64,000 nt of DNA from Gemmatimonadota bacterium (GTDB taxonomy: Bacteria; Gemmatimonadota; Gemmatimonadetes; Longimicrobiales; Gaopeijiaceae), in NCBI GenBank assembly GCA_022822445.1, contig JAJEBR010000005.1, forward strand, positions 1 to 64,000. The letters run 5' to 3'. The notes under the pieces are model-generated. The model made no database searches. It had not been told where the DNA came from and was given only the letters and a program-made list of their open reading frames with translations. The translations under genes were made by a program, and so were the position numbers. Positions 1 to 8,328 of this stretch are shown in pieces. Numbering within the stretch: position 1 is the first letter of the stretch; every line of letters begins with the position of its first letter.

Positions 1-2487
1 GAGGTCGACGTAGTCGCCGCTGGCCAGCTTGACCTCCTGGCGGACCTTCTCGTAGTGGCTGACTTCGCCCCGGATCACGAGCCGTTCGGGCTCCGTGTAG
101 CCGGCCTCGATCATCTCGTTGGCCAGGTTGGCGTACGCGCGTAGGAACGCGGCCACCATCTTGTACAGCGTGAGGCGCTTCCGTTCGCTGTCGCCGGGCT
201 GCTTGGCGCCATCGCCCTCTCCGACGTCGCAGAAGTAGCGCAGGTAGGCGTCCGTGTCGTGCGGCGGCTTGACGGGTTCGCACAGCGCCTTGACCGCTTC
301 CCGGGTCTCCTCCAAGCGCTCCCGTCCCTGTTTCAGGCGGTCCTTCAACAGGCCCTCCACGTCTTCGCGGTCGTAGTTCCCGAACGCTTCACCCGTGTAG
401 TCCTGGATCGCGCCCTCCAGCGAGCGGAACAGGTCCTTGTAGTCGATGATGTAGCCGTATTCCTTGTCGTCGCCGTCCAGCCGGTTGACGCGGCAGATCG
501 CCTGGAAGAGACCGTGGTCCTGCATCTTCTTGTCGATGTAGAGGTAGGTCGCCGGCGGGGCGTCGAAGCCGGTGAGCAGCTTGTCGACGACAATCAGGAG
601 CTTCATCTGGCCGGGCTCGTTCACGAAGCGGCGCTTGACTTCCTTCTCGAACTGCTCGGCCTTGTGCATGGCCGTGTCCTCGGATTCGTCGAAGTAGTCC
701 GCCAGCATCTTCCGGTACACGTCGTACTTCAGCAGCTTCTCGGTGAGACCCTCGCCCGTCTCTTCGCCCTTGGTGTCTCCTACTGCCGGACTGTAGGAGG
801 TGATGATGGCGCACCGGCCTTTCAGGTCGGTCTCGCTGAATGCCTGGAAGAAGCGGCAGGCTGCGTAGACGCTGTCCGACACGAGCATGGCGTTGCCGCG
901 GCCGCTCTGCAGGCGGTCCTTCATCTCCATGTCCATCAGGATGTCGGCCACGATCTTCCTGATCCGGTCGAGCGAGCTCGTGACCTTGCGCATGGTGGCC
1001 CACTTCTGCCTGAGCTGCGCCCTGCCCAGGTCGCTCAGCCCTTTGGTCTTGTGGTCGAACCACTGGTCGATCTTCGCCTCCGAGGTGATGTCCTGGTCGA
1101 TATCGCGTGCCTCGTAGCGCAGATCCAGCACCACCTCGTCGTCAACCGCCTCGTCGTACTTGTAGGTGTGGATGTAGGGGCCGAAGATCTCGATGCTGCG
1201 CTGCTTGTCGGCCCGGAGGAGCGGGGTTCCCGTGAAGCCGATGAGCGTCGCCCCGGGGAGGATGGCCTTCATGGCCTTGTGGAGCTTGCCGGACTGGGTG
1301 CGGTGGCACTCGTCCACGAAGACGAAGATCTCGCCGGGAGGGCGGAAACCGCGTGGCACATGTCCCCGGATGTCCCTTACGTACTGGTCGACGCTGCCCT
1401 CCTCGGAACTCCCGAACTTGTGGACGAGCGAACAGATCAGCGATTCCTCGGAACCCTGCAGGACCTGGACCAGGTCGGCCCCGCTTTTCGTGCGGTAGAT
1501 GTCCTCGTCCACGCCCGTGAAGACCTTCTCGATCTGCTCGTCGAGTTCGGTGCGGTCGGTGACGATCAGCACGCGGCCGTCCACACCCTTGAGTTCACGG
1601 ATCCACTTGGCCAGCCACACCATCGTGAGGCTCTTCCCGCTGCCCTGCGTGTGCCAGATGATCCCGCCCTCGCGACGGTTGACGAACTCCCGGGCTACCT
1701 TGACCCCGAAATACTGGTTGTGACGGCAGATCTTCTTGACGCCGGCGTCGAAGACGACGAAGTCGTGGATGAGTTCGAGCAGGCGGGCGGGGGTGCAGAG
1801 GTGAGTGAGTTCGCGGAGGAGGGGTGACTTCGGGGCGTCCTCGTCGGAGTCCCCGGGTTCCTTCCAGCGGAGCCAGTACTTCTCCGATGTCTCGATCACG
1901 CCGTAGCGCAGCCCCTCCGTCTCGTTGCCTGCCATGACGAGCTGCACCGTGGCGAAGAACGGCCGGATGAAGTCCTTCTTCTGGTTGTCCAGATTCTGGC
2001 GGATTCCCTGGGACACCGAGACGGTCGAACGCTTGAGTTCGAGGACGCCGACCGCGATCCCGTTGACGTAGAGCACGATGTCGGGCCGCTTGGTGTGGTT
2101 CCCTTCGACCGTGACCTCTTCGGCGATGGCGAAGTCGTTCGCGGCCGGGTTGTCCCAGTCGATCAGGTGAACGGTTTCCGTGTGTTGGCCGTTCCCAGGC
2201 CGGACGTTGACGCCGTAGCGGAGGAGGCTGTAGACCTCGCGGTTGGCGTCGTAGAGGGTCTTGCTTCCGCCGAGCGCAGCGGCCTTGGTGAGTTTGTCGA
2301 GCGCCTTGGTGATGAGGGAGGGGGGGTGGTCCTGGCGTGAGAGGAACTGCGTGAGGCGGTCGACTTCGATGTTCCGGTTGTTCGTGTGGTCGTGCCAGTT
2401 GCCGAGGAATCGGTAGCCGAGACGATCCCGGAAATGGCGGATGACGCGTCGCTGGGTGCGGGCCTCGAGCTCGCCGACGGCGCTCAC
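1..2487 (-). CDS. hsdR: Type I restriction enzyme subunit R (HsdR), 3' end outside the window
   Basis: This is the motor and nuclease subunit of a type I restriction-modification complex, which translocates DNA and cleaves unmethylated target DNA. From the GTG at 2487 the frame stays open for 829 codons to the window edge. HsdR is usually about 1000 residues, so the C-terminal HsdM-contact part is missing here. The N-terminal nuclease domain shows PDIVLYVNG followed by VLELKRS (about residues 135-153), the PD-(D/E)XK core. The SF2 motor has Walker A TQGSGKSLTM near residue 280, DECHRT near residue 390 and LIGFTGTP after it. The GTG start overlaps the TGA of the upstream ATPase gene as GTGA, which fixes the start and implies translational coupling. 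The family is certain; only the end is unseen. Confidence 0.95.
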   Translation of the reverse strand, partial: MSAVGELEARTQRRVIRHFRDRLGYRFLGNWHDHTNNRNIEVDRLTQFLSRQDHPPSLITKALDKLTKAAALGGSKTLYDANREVYSLLRYGVNVRPGNGQHTETVHLIDWDNPAANDFAIAEEVTVEGNHTKRPDIVLYVNGIAVGVLELKRSTVSVSQGIRQNLDNQKKDFIRPFFATVQLVMAGNETEGLRYGVIETSEKYWLRWKEPGDSDEDAPKSPLLRELTHLCTPARLLELIHDFVVFDAGVKKICRHNQYFGVKVAREFVNRREGGIIWHTQGSGKSLTMVWLAKWIRELKGVDGRVLIVTDRTELDEQIEKVFTGVDEDIYRTKSGADLVQVLQGSEESLICSLVHKFGSSEEGSVDQYVRDIRGHVPRGFRPPGEIFVFVDECHRTQSGKLHKAMKAILPGATLIGFTGTPLLRADKQRSIEIFGPYIHTYKYDEAVDDEVVLDLRYEARDIDQDITSEAKIDQWFDHKTKGLSDLGRAQLRQKWATMRKVTSSLDRIRKIVADILMDMEMKDRLQSGRGNAMLVSDSVYAACRFFQAFSETDLKGRCAIITSYSPAVGDTKGEETGEGLTEKLLKYDVYRKMLADYFDESEDTAMHKAEQFEKEVKRRFVNEPGQMKLLIVVDKLLTGFDAPPATYLYIDKKMQDHGLFQAICRVNRLDGDDKEYGYIIDYKDLFRSLEGAIQDYTGEAFGNYDREDVEGLLKDRLKQGRERLEETREAVKALCEPVKPPHDTDAYLRYFCDVGEGDGAKQPGDSERKRLTLYKMVAAFLRAYANLANEMIEAGYTEPERLVIRGEVSHYEKVRQEVKLASGDYVDL

Positions 2488-3893
2488 AGTACTTCCCAAA
2501 GCCCGGCTCTGGATGAACCGACCCGCCGGATCGCGCCGGCATCGCGCAGCTTACGGATGTGGTATTTCACGCCGTCTACGGTCAGTCCGACGCGCTCGGC
2601 AATCGTTGCCTGAGTGATGCCCGGCTCCGTTTCCAGGAGGGCCAGGATTTGCTTTGCGACGGGTATTGGTTCAGTACTTCGGCTAGCGTTTGGTCCAGCT
2701 TTTGGGGTAGTGATTGGGGTAGTAGGGGTAGTGATTGGGGTAGTGCCCCGATCAGCGGACCCGCTGCCGCCGCCAGCCGTTGCCAGATACGCCTCCGAGA
2801 AGGGAAAGCGCAGGCACAGGACGCCGCCCGGCTCCTGGGTCCAGGTCGGCGCCGGATTGCCCGCCTCCCGGCAGCGCTCCGTGATCTGCCGGATCCCGCG
2901 CCCCCACGCCTCGATCATGCCCGTCCGGAAGAACGCCTGGGCGATCCGAGGGTTGTGAGGCCGCGACAGCATGCCCGTTGCCTCCGCGACCCAGTCACGC
3001 GGAAGCTGGGCCGAGTTCCTGATCTCGATGTCTTCGTCGTTCACCCGGATCTGCGTGGACGTGGGTTCGGCGTAGTCCCGATGGATCAGGGCGTTGATCA
3101 CCGCCTCCCTCATGGCGGGGCGGGGCACGGGAAAAGTCTCCACTCGGTAGATGTCGTCCCGGTACGAGATCAATCCCCGCGTGTACTTGGTGTAGAGCAG
3201 GTCCAGCGTACGGTCCACCTGCGTGAACAAGTCGCCCTCGACCACATCCTGAAACCTGAGGTCGCCACCCCGGAAATCGCCGATCTTCACGTGCGCCCCA
3301 ATGGACACCCGATGCGGTGCCGGATGGAACAGCAGCGCGGCGGCCCGTTTCAGTAAGGCGCCGTCTCGGAGCTGGAGCCTCTCGATCACGTCTTCGTCCG
3401 AGTCCTCCAGCACTTCCGGCGGCAACCGCTCCGCCTGGACGCCCAGCCGTCGGAACCCATCGAACACCCGGCCGTCGAGCTCGCTCAGCTTCACGCCCGG
3501 CAGAGCCACGTCATCCCACGTCCGGCCGTGCTTTTCGAGCAGGAAGCGGGTCAGTGCGGCGCCCTCGAGCACCTGCTTCGTACTCCCGCTCCGGTAGTGG
3601 AACTTGCCTCGGTAGCTGATCGGGTTCGGGTGCGGCTCGACCACGATCTCGATGTACTCCAGACCGGACTCCGACTTCAGGTTCACCTCGACAACGATTC
3701 CGAGGAGTGCCTGCACCTTGCTCGGGATGTCCTCCATCAGGGAGAGCACCTTGCGAACCCCGACGACGTCGCCGTCATCGTTCTTGCCGATCTCAAGGAC
3801 GCCGCCCTGCGCGTTCGCGAAGCCGCAGATCCACGCGAGGTATTCGTCGCGCCAGGAGCGCTTCCACTCGACGTTCTGGGTCTCGGGCGTCAT
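2484..3893 (-). CDS. AlbA_2-domain ATPase with C-terminal winged helix, type I RM-associated
   Basis: Predicted protein of 469 residues of the 'divergent AAA / RecG-like regulator' family often found in type I restriction loci. An N-terminal AlbA_2 DNA-binding domain (about 5-115) contains RSWRDEYLAWICGFAN and GGVLEIGKND. A HATPase_c_4-like C-terminal region (about 230-330) contains MREAVINALIHRDY and EAWGRGIRQI. A winged helix (about 405-465) begins KQILALLETEPGITQATIAE. A low-complexity Pro/Thr/Ile linker near 2700-2745 is encoded by an in-frame repeat of about 15 bp. ATG 3893 is chosen because it overlaps the upstream stop as ATGA and puts AlbA_2 at the N-terminus. The downstream hsdR start overlaps its stop as GTGA, so it is a full operon member. 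Its exact role is unknown; regulation of the RM locus is a reasonable inference. Confidence 0.85.
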   Translation of the reverse strand: MTPETQNVEWKRSWRDEYLAWICGFANAQGGVLEIGKNDDGDVVGVRKVLSLMEDIPSKVQALLGIVVEVNLKSESGLEYIEIVVEPHPNPISYRGKFHYRSGSTKQVLEGAALTRFLLEKHGRTWDDVALPGVKLSELDGRVFDGFRRLGVQAERLPPEVLEDSDEDVIERLQLRDGALLKRAAALLFHPAPHRVSIGAHVKIGDFRGGDLRFQDVVEGDLFTQVDRTLDLLYTKYTRGLISYRDDIYRVETFPVPRPAMREAVINALIHRDYAEPTSTQIRVNDEDIEIRNSAQLPRDWVAEATGMLSRPHNPRIAQAFFRTGMIEAWGRGIRQITERCREAGNPAPTWTQEPGGVLCLRFPFSEAYLATAGGGSGSADRGTTPITTPTTPITTPKAGPNASRSTEPIPVAKQILALLETEPGITQATIAERVGLTVDGVKYHIRKLRDAGAIRRVGSSRAGLWEVL

Positions 3894-4828
3894 CGGTCTG
3901 CCTCGGTGGCGGATTCGTCCAGCACCCTCCAATGCCCACCTTTGTCGGGACCGACCCGCTCGATCCTCCCGGCCTCGCGCAGCCTGTCCAGCCGGTACCG
4001 GACGGTGGATCGGGTGGTGCCGAGGGTGGCGGCGATCTCGCGGCGGCCGGCGGACGGGTTCCGCCGGAGGAGCGAGAGGATGCGGTCGGAAAGCAACGCA
4101 GATTCCGGTGACGGATGGCCGTTCCTGGCGGTTTCCTGGTGGTCATCTGGCGGTTTTCTGGTTTTGTTCTGGCTGATCGCGGACTGCGCGTTCCCTTGGT
4201 CTCGGTGCTCGACGGCATCGCCATCGTTGTGTTCGCTGGCCTCCACATCGGGATCTTCGATCACTTCCCAGCGTCCCCCCCTGTCCGGCCCGACGCGACG
4301 TAACCTCCCGATCTCCTTGAGTTTATCGAGACGATACCGCACGCTGCCCTCGGTGACACCCGCAAGTGCCCCGGCGATCTCGCGGCGGCTGGCCGACGGG
4401 TTCTCCCGCAGGAAGGCGAGGATGCGGTCCCCGACTTTCTGGCTGTTTTCTGGCTGATCCAGATTTTCTGGTTGTTTTCTGGCTGACCTGCCTGGTCGCG
4501 TCCGATCGCCATCGGCCTCGACAGCATCCGAGTCCGGGGCCCGCGTGTAGCCGACCCTCTCCGGATAGGAAGGGACGACGATCCGCAGGTAATCGCGCCC
4601 GCGATCGCTCCTCACATGCACATTGACGACGATGCTGAGGACCGACTGCACCCTGTCGGGTATCTCATCCGCCAGACGGAGAAGGTCGGTCACCCCGATG
4701 GCCTCGCGGCGGACCTCCCGCCCGATCTCGAGGACGCCGCCCCGACCGTTCGCGAGTCCGCAGATGCAATCCAGGTGCTCGTCCCGCCACGAGGATCTTC
4801 GCTCGACGTGAGCAGGGTCAGGCGTCAT
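3890..4828 (-). CDS. Short AlbA_2 protein with two tandem winged helices
   Basis: Predicted 312-residue paralogue of the next gene's N-terminus. Residues about 5-90 match its AlbA_2 domain (SSWRDEHLDCICGLANGRGG, then GGVLEIGREV), but the protein diverges after this region and has no ATPase part. It continues with two near-duplicate winged helices: one starting GDRILAFLRENPSASRREIA, the other SDRILSLLRRNPSAGRREIA, each ending in a GPD(R/K)GG(R/H)W wing. Polar linkers rich in Gln, Pro, Glu and Asn separate them. The start at 4828 overlaps the 3' end of hsdS by 11 nt; a longer frame to 4855 is possible but would overlap more. It looks like a DNA-binding regulator made by duplication and loss of the ATPase. 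Function unknown. Confidence 0.75.
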   Translation of the reverse strand: MTPDPAHVERRSSWRDEHLDCICGLANGRGGVLEIGREVRREAIGVTDLLRLADEIPDRVQSVLSIVVNVHVRSDRGRDYLRIVVPSYPERVGYTRAPDSDAVEADGDRTRPGRSARKQPENLDQPENSQKVGDRILAFLRENPSASRREIAGALAGVTEGSVRYRLDKLKEIGRLRRVGPDRGGRWEVIEDPDVEASEHNDGDAVEHRDQGNAQSAISQNKTRKPPDDHQETARNGHPSPESALLSDRILSLLRRNPSAGRREIAATLGTTRSTVRYRLDRLREAGRIERVGPDKGGHWRVLDESATEADR

Positions 4829-6107
4829 GGGCGTCGTCGTCCTCCGTGTCGTCATCGGGGATCGGCAGCCGGATGGAACCGGTGAGGAGCTGCTGCATCA
4901 TACCCTGCTTGATCGCGCGGGTCTTGTCGAGGCGGCGTTCGAGCGCGGCGATCTCCGCGTCCATGTCGGAGAGGATGGTGGCGATGGCGCGTTGTTCGGG
5001 GAGGGGCGGGAGGGGGAGCTGAAAGTCCTGCACCATGCCCTTGTTTAGATTCGCCTGTGCTCCGTGTTGTCCGATCATCTTCACCTTGTCCTTGATCCAA
5101 CTCAGCCAATAGTACAAGAAGTCGCGACTCAGAACCTGGAAAGGCTGAATGCCCAGTATCGCCTGACTCGTGCAAAGGGGTCTCCCAGCAATACTGCACT
5201 CTCCGAGGGAAGCATACATAGCGTAGAGCACTGTGCCAACGGGCAGTAGATGCGCCGCGCTGTTCTCTAGACCCAAGTGACTGAGGCTTCTTTCGGTGTC
5301 TGTTATGAGCTTCCCACTCGCGGTCATATCGGAGATGGCAACCCACGGAATACCTCCACCATAGTAAGCTGCTACCGAGGTCGGTGGCGTGCCACCGCTA
5401 GCGACGTTGGCGAGTGCGCCCAGTCTCTTGGTCTCCCACTCCCCCCCGAACCCCGGCAGCCGCGTCCTACCCGTCAGCAGTTCCTGCATCGCGGCCTGCT
5501 TGATGGCCCGCTTCTTGGCGATCAGCGCTTCCAGCGATTTGATCAGCTCGTCGACGTCGGACAGAACGGTAGCGATGGCGCGTTGTTCGGGAATGGGGGG
5601 AACCGGCACTAGCAGCGATCCGTACTCCTTGGCATTGACACCCGGTTGTCCACTTCGGGCGGAGTTGTCTGCGACCCAATCCCAATAGCGCTGGGTCTGC
5701 GCGTAGTAGGACATGAATGCCGGTCGAAGGCGGGAGGGGTTCGGGGCAATGCGGATCAGGAAACCGGCAAAGACAAGTGTACCGTCCCGCCGATCATACA
5801 AATACGACTTGCCTACGCTGGCTCCTGTCCGTGCGAATACCAAGTCGCCCGGCCTGAGAAGAAAGCGCGCGGCGCGCGCACCGTTCACTTTCACAGATAC
5901 CCGGGGTGCTGGCCTGAACCGACCGTCCTTCCCGATGTCCGTAATCCGGATATAGGAGGGTAGAGAACCGTCGAACGGCACTGCTGGCGCGTTTATTCCA
6001 TAGCCTGGAGGTTCGGCCAAGGTCGACGTCAGTGACTGCACGTCCCAATCTTCTGGAATCACTCCCACGTCGGTGCGCCGGTATCCTGTAGCTGCCTTCG
6101 GCGCCAT
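4818..6107 (-). CDS. hsdS: Type I restriction enzyme specificity subunit (HsdS)
   Basis: Specificity subunit that chooses the bipartite recognition sequence for the type I complex. The 429 residues hold the classic two-half layout. The first target recognition domain starts after GVIPEDWDVQ and ends in a conserved helical region with PPIPEQRAIATVLSDVDELI and AIKQAAMQELLTG. The second begins near GGEWETKRLG and ends with PPLPEQRAIATILSDMDAEI and AIKQGMMQQLLTG. The ATG at 6107 is preceded by GGAGG at about 8 nt spacing, so I prefer it to the longer frame reaching 6224. A 265-bp gap with no convincing gene separates it from gajB; hsdS may therefore have its own promoter or depend on read-through. 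Confidence 0.93.
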   Translation of the reverse strand: MAPKAATGYRRTDVGVIPEDWDVQSLTSTLAEPPGYGINAPAVPFDGSLPSYIRITDIGKDGRFRPAPRVSVKVNGARAARFLLRPGDLVFARTGASVGKSYLYDRRDGTLVFAGFLIRIAPNPSRLRPAFMSYYAQTQRYWDWVADNSARSGQPGVNAKEYGSLLVPVPPIPEQRAIATVLSDVDELIKSLEALIAKKRAIKQAAMQELLTGRTRLPGFGGEWETKRLGALANVASGGTPPTSVAAYYGGGIPWVAISDMTASGKLITDTERSLSHLGLENSAAHLLPVGTVLYAMYASLGECSIAGRPLCTSQAILGIQPFQVLSRDFLYYWLSWIKDKVKMIGQHGAQANLNKGMVQDFQLPLPPLPEQRAIATILSDMDAEIAALERRLDKTRAIKQGMMQQLLTGSIRLPIPDDDTEDDDAHDA

Positions 6108-6372
6108 CAGTCCGCACCTCCACGGCGGATCGAGTTCGACGCGACTTGGGGTGCGACTTCTCGGGGCATCCCGGCAGGAGACCGCCACGCCGGGGTGTTC
6201 CCCTGCGGCCTTGCTAAGAGACATTCAACAGACGTTGCACGTCGAATTCCCTGTCCAGCGTTGCGAAATCCGCGACGGTGTCTCGGAAATCGAGGCAGCG
6301 AACCGACGGCTGAGACGCTGTCTCGGGTTCTACGATCACAGTAAGGGATCGCCCCAGCGCCCGCGCAAGTCA

Positions 6373-8328
6373 TCATCGGTGAAAGCGCGGAAGCGAGTTG
6401 TCGGCCACCGCAACAGGAGGGAAGTCGTCACCGCCGAGGCCCATCTCAGTGAGAAAGCGTGACGGCCCCTTTGGCCACCCAGCGTATCGGCGAGCCCAGG
6501 ACAGCACCAGCCGCCGCTTCGTCCGAGTCACGGCGACGAAACAGCTGCGTCGCTCCTCTTCAAGCGGCCCTCCGTGCTCCGCGTTGACGGCGTGCCATGA
6601 AGGCAGAATCTCCTCGACGAGGCCGATTACGTGTACCCTATCGGACTCCAACCCCTTCGCGCCATGAATCGTAGCCAGCGATACGGCCCCAGGAGCAGGA
6701 TGCGGCTCCTTGGACCGCAGATCGAGCTCCTGGAGGAATCGTCCTAGCTCCACTGCACCGATGTCCCCTCTGATCTCAGCCGATAGGCGCCGCCATGCGC
6801 TGAGGTCATCCTTCAGGTTCTCGTCGGCTTCGTCGTTCCCGAACAGCTCCAGAATCTCCCCAAGGGCAGTTTCCATCCTGGATTCTCCGCTGGCGATCTT
6901 CGACACCTTGTCAACGAGTTCCTCGACGAGCGTCTGCCGACCAGCGGATTGCACCATGCGGATCCAGGCGGCGAGGGGCGTGACTCCCTCCGCTGCGGAA
7001 CGGACCAGCAGGTCGTCCAAGTCCAGCGACACCTGCGCAAAGCGCTGGAAGGCGTCGACCAAGACCGCCATGTTGCGCCGGTCCAGCGGTCGGGAGAGCT
7101 GCCTGAGACAGGCGACCAGCCAGCGCATCTGGGGCGATACGAAGTCGTCGCGTCTAGCCAGAATCGTGGCGGGCACGCGCTGTTCCTTCAGGGCCTCCTG
7201 CATGGACTCAAGCAGGGTTCTGGTTCTGGCCAGCACAAGAGTCCCCGCTCGCTCGGTTGGATCTAGCCCGGCGATCTCGGTCGCGATGCCGGTCGCCTCG
7301 TCATGATCGGTCTCGAACACGCGGCACTGGATGTGACGCTCGCCCTCGGAGCTCGGCCTCGGGACCGCCTCGGCCGGCCGCCTGCGCGCATGGCGCTGGG
7401 CGTTGTACACGACCAACCGATTCCCGGCTTCAACGATCGGCGGCGGACACCGGTAGTTCGTCGGCAGCTGCACGACTTCGCAACCGAAATCCCTCACAAG
7501 GTCCCCGATCCGACGGATGCTGGCGCCGTTCCACTCGTAGATTGTCTGGTCGTCGTCCGCAACAGCGAAGATGTGCCGGAAATCACTGCCTGCCATCCGC
7601 CGCAGGAGCTTGTACTGCGAGCCGTTCGTGTCTTGGAACTCGTCAAAAAGCCAGTGCCGATACATGGTGCGGTAGTGGCGGGCCATTGCCGGAAACGCCA
7701 TGAGCTTGTGCGCTTCGAGGATCAGGGAGTTGTAGTCCAGTGCGTTCGAGCGACGCAGTTCGTCCTCGTACAGTCGATAGGCCCGAGCGATCCGGGCGGC
7801 TTCCTGGGCGGGTGTGCCTTTGCGACTGGCGTACCACTCTTCGGCCTGATCCACGCCGACCAGTCTGGCCTTGAGATAATCGATTCGCGGAAGCAAACGT
7901 TGGTCTTCCCGACTAGGGTGCGGGGTTCCGCGTGCGAGCGCGTCTTGCAGCACCGACCGTCGATCTCTCGCGTTGGAGTAGATGGCGAAATCGGGCTTGA
8001 TCCCAAGATGCACGCCGTGTTGCCGCAGTACGCCAGCGCAGAAGCCGTGGAACGTGTGGATGTCGGCCCGCTCTTCGAGTCCTGGCGTCAGCGCGGCCAC
8101 CCGCGTTGTCATTTCGTGGGCGGCCTTGGTCGTGAACGTGAGCGCAAGAACGCGGAACCGCTCGGCGGGCGACTGGTCTAGAATCCGGGCGATCCTGCAG
8201 GTGAGCACACGTGTCTTGCCAGAACCCGGGCCCGCGAGCACGAGCAACGGGCCGTCATGCCACTCGACGGCCCTTTGCTGGATCGCGGAGAGCTCCCGCA
8301 TGGTGCTTGCCAGCGGATCGGCCCTCAT
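6373..8328 (-). CDS. gajB: Gabija protein GajB-like UvrD/Rep-family helicase
   Basis: Predicted 651-residue superfamily 1A helicase. Visible motifs: Q-motif-like SAIQQRAVEW, Walker A LAGPGSGKTRVL (about 31-42), motif Ia ALTFTTKAA, motif II DEFQDTN, motif III VADDDQTIYEWNGA, motif V ATIHGAKGLE and motif VI FVAVTRTKRRL. On its own it could be a repair helicase. However, it directly follows and overlaps (ATGA) an OLD-family TOPRIM nuclease, which is the gene order of Gabija anti-phage systems. The start at 8328 follows from that overlap. In known Gabija complexes GajB is the partner of the GajA nuclease; here that role is inferred from context. The protein is longer than the B. cereus GajB (about 490 residues). 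Confidence 0.85.
   Translation of the reverse strand: MRADPLASTMRELSAIQQRAVEWHDGPLLVLAGPGSGKTRVLTCRIARILDQSPAERFRVLALTFTTKAAHEMTTRVAALTPGLEERADIHTFHGFCAGVLRQHGVHLGIKPDFAIYSNARDRRSVLQDALARGTPHPSREDQRLLPRIDYLKARLVGVDQAEEWYASRKGTPAQEAARIARAYRLYEDELRRSNALDYNSLILEAHKLMAFPAMARHYRTMYRHWLFDEFQDTNGSQYKLLRRMAGSDFRHIFAVADDDQTIYEWNGASIRRIGDLVRDFGCEVVQLPTNYRCPPPIVEAGNRLVVYNAQRHARRRPAEAVPRPSSEGERHIQCRVFETDHDEATGIATEIAGLDPTERAGTLVLARTRTLLESMQEALKEQRVPATILARRDDFVSPQMRWLVACLRQLSRPLDRRNMAVLVDAFQRFAQVSLDLDDLLVRSAAEGVTPLAAWIRMVQSAGRQTLVEELVDKVSKIASGESRMETALGEILELFGNDEADENLKDDLSAWRRLSAEIRGDIGAVELGRFLQELDLRSKEPHPAPGAVSLATIHGAKGLESDRVHVIGLVEEILPSWHAVNAEHGGPLEEERRSCFVAVTRTKRRLVLSWARRYAGWPKGPSRFLTEMGLGGDDFPPVAVADNSLPRFHR

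Noticed and set aside
259-1827. A 522-residue plus-strand frame opposite hsdR
   Set aside because: It is the antisense of the HsdR motor region, has Val/Leu/Asp-rich sequence typical of GC-rich shadow frames, and shows no recognisable domain.
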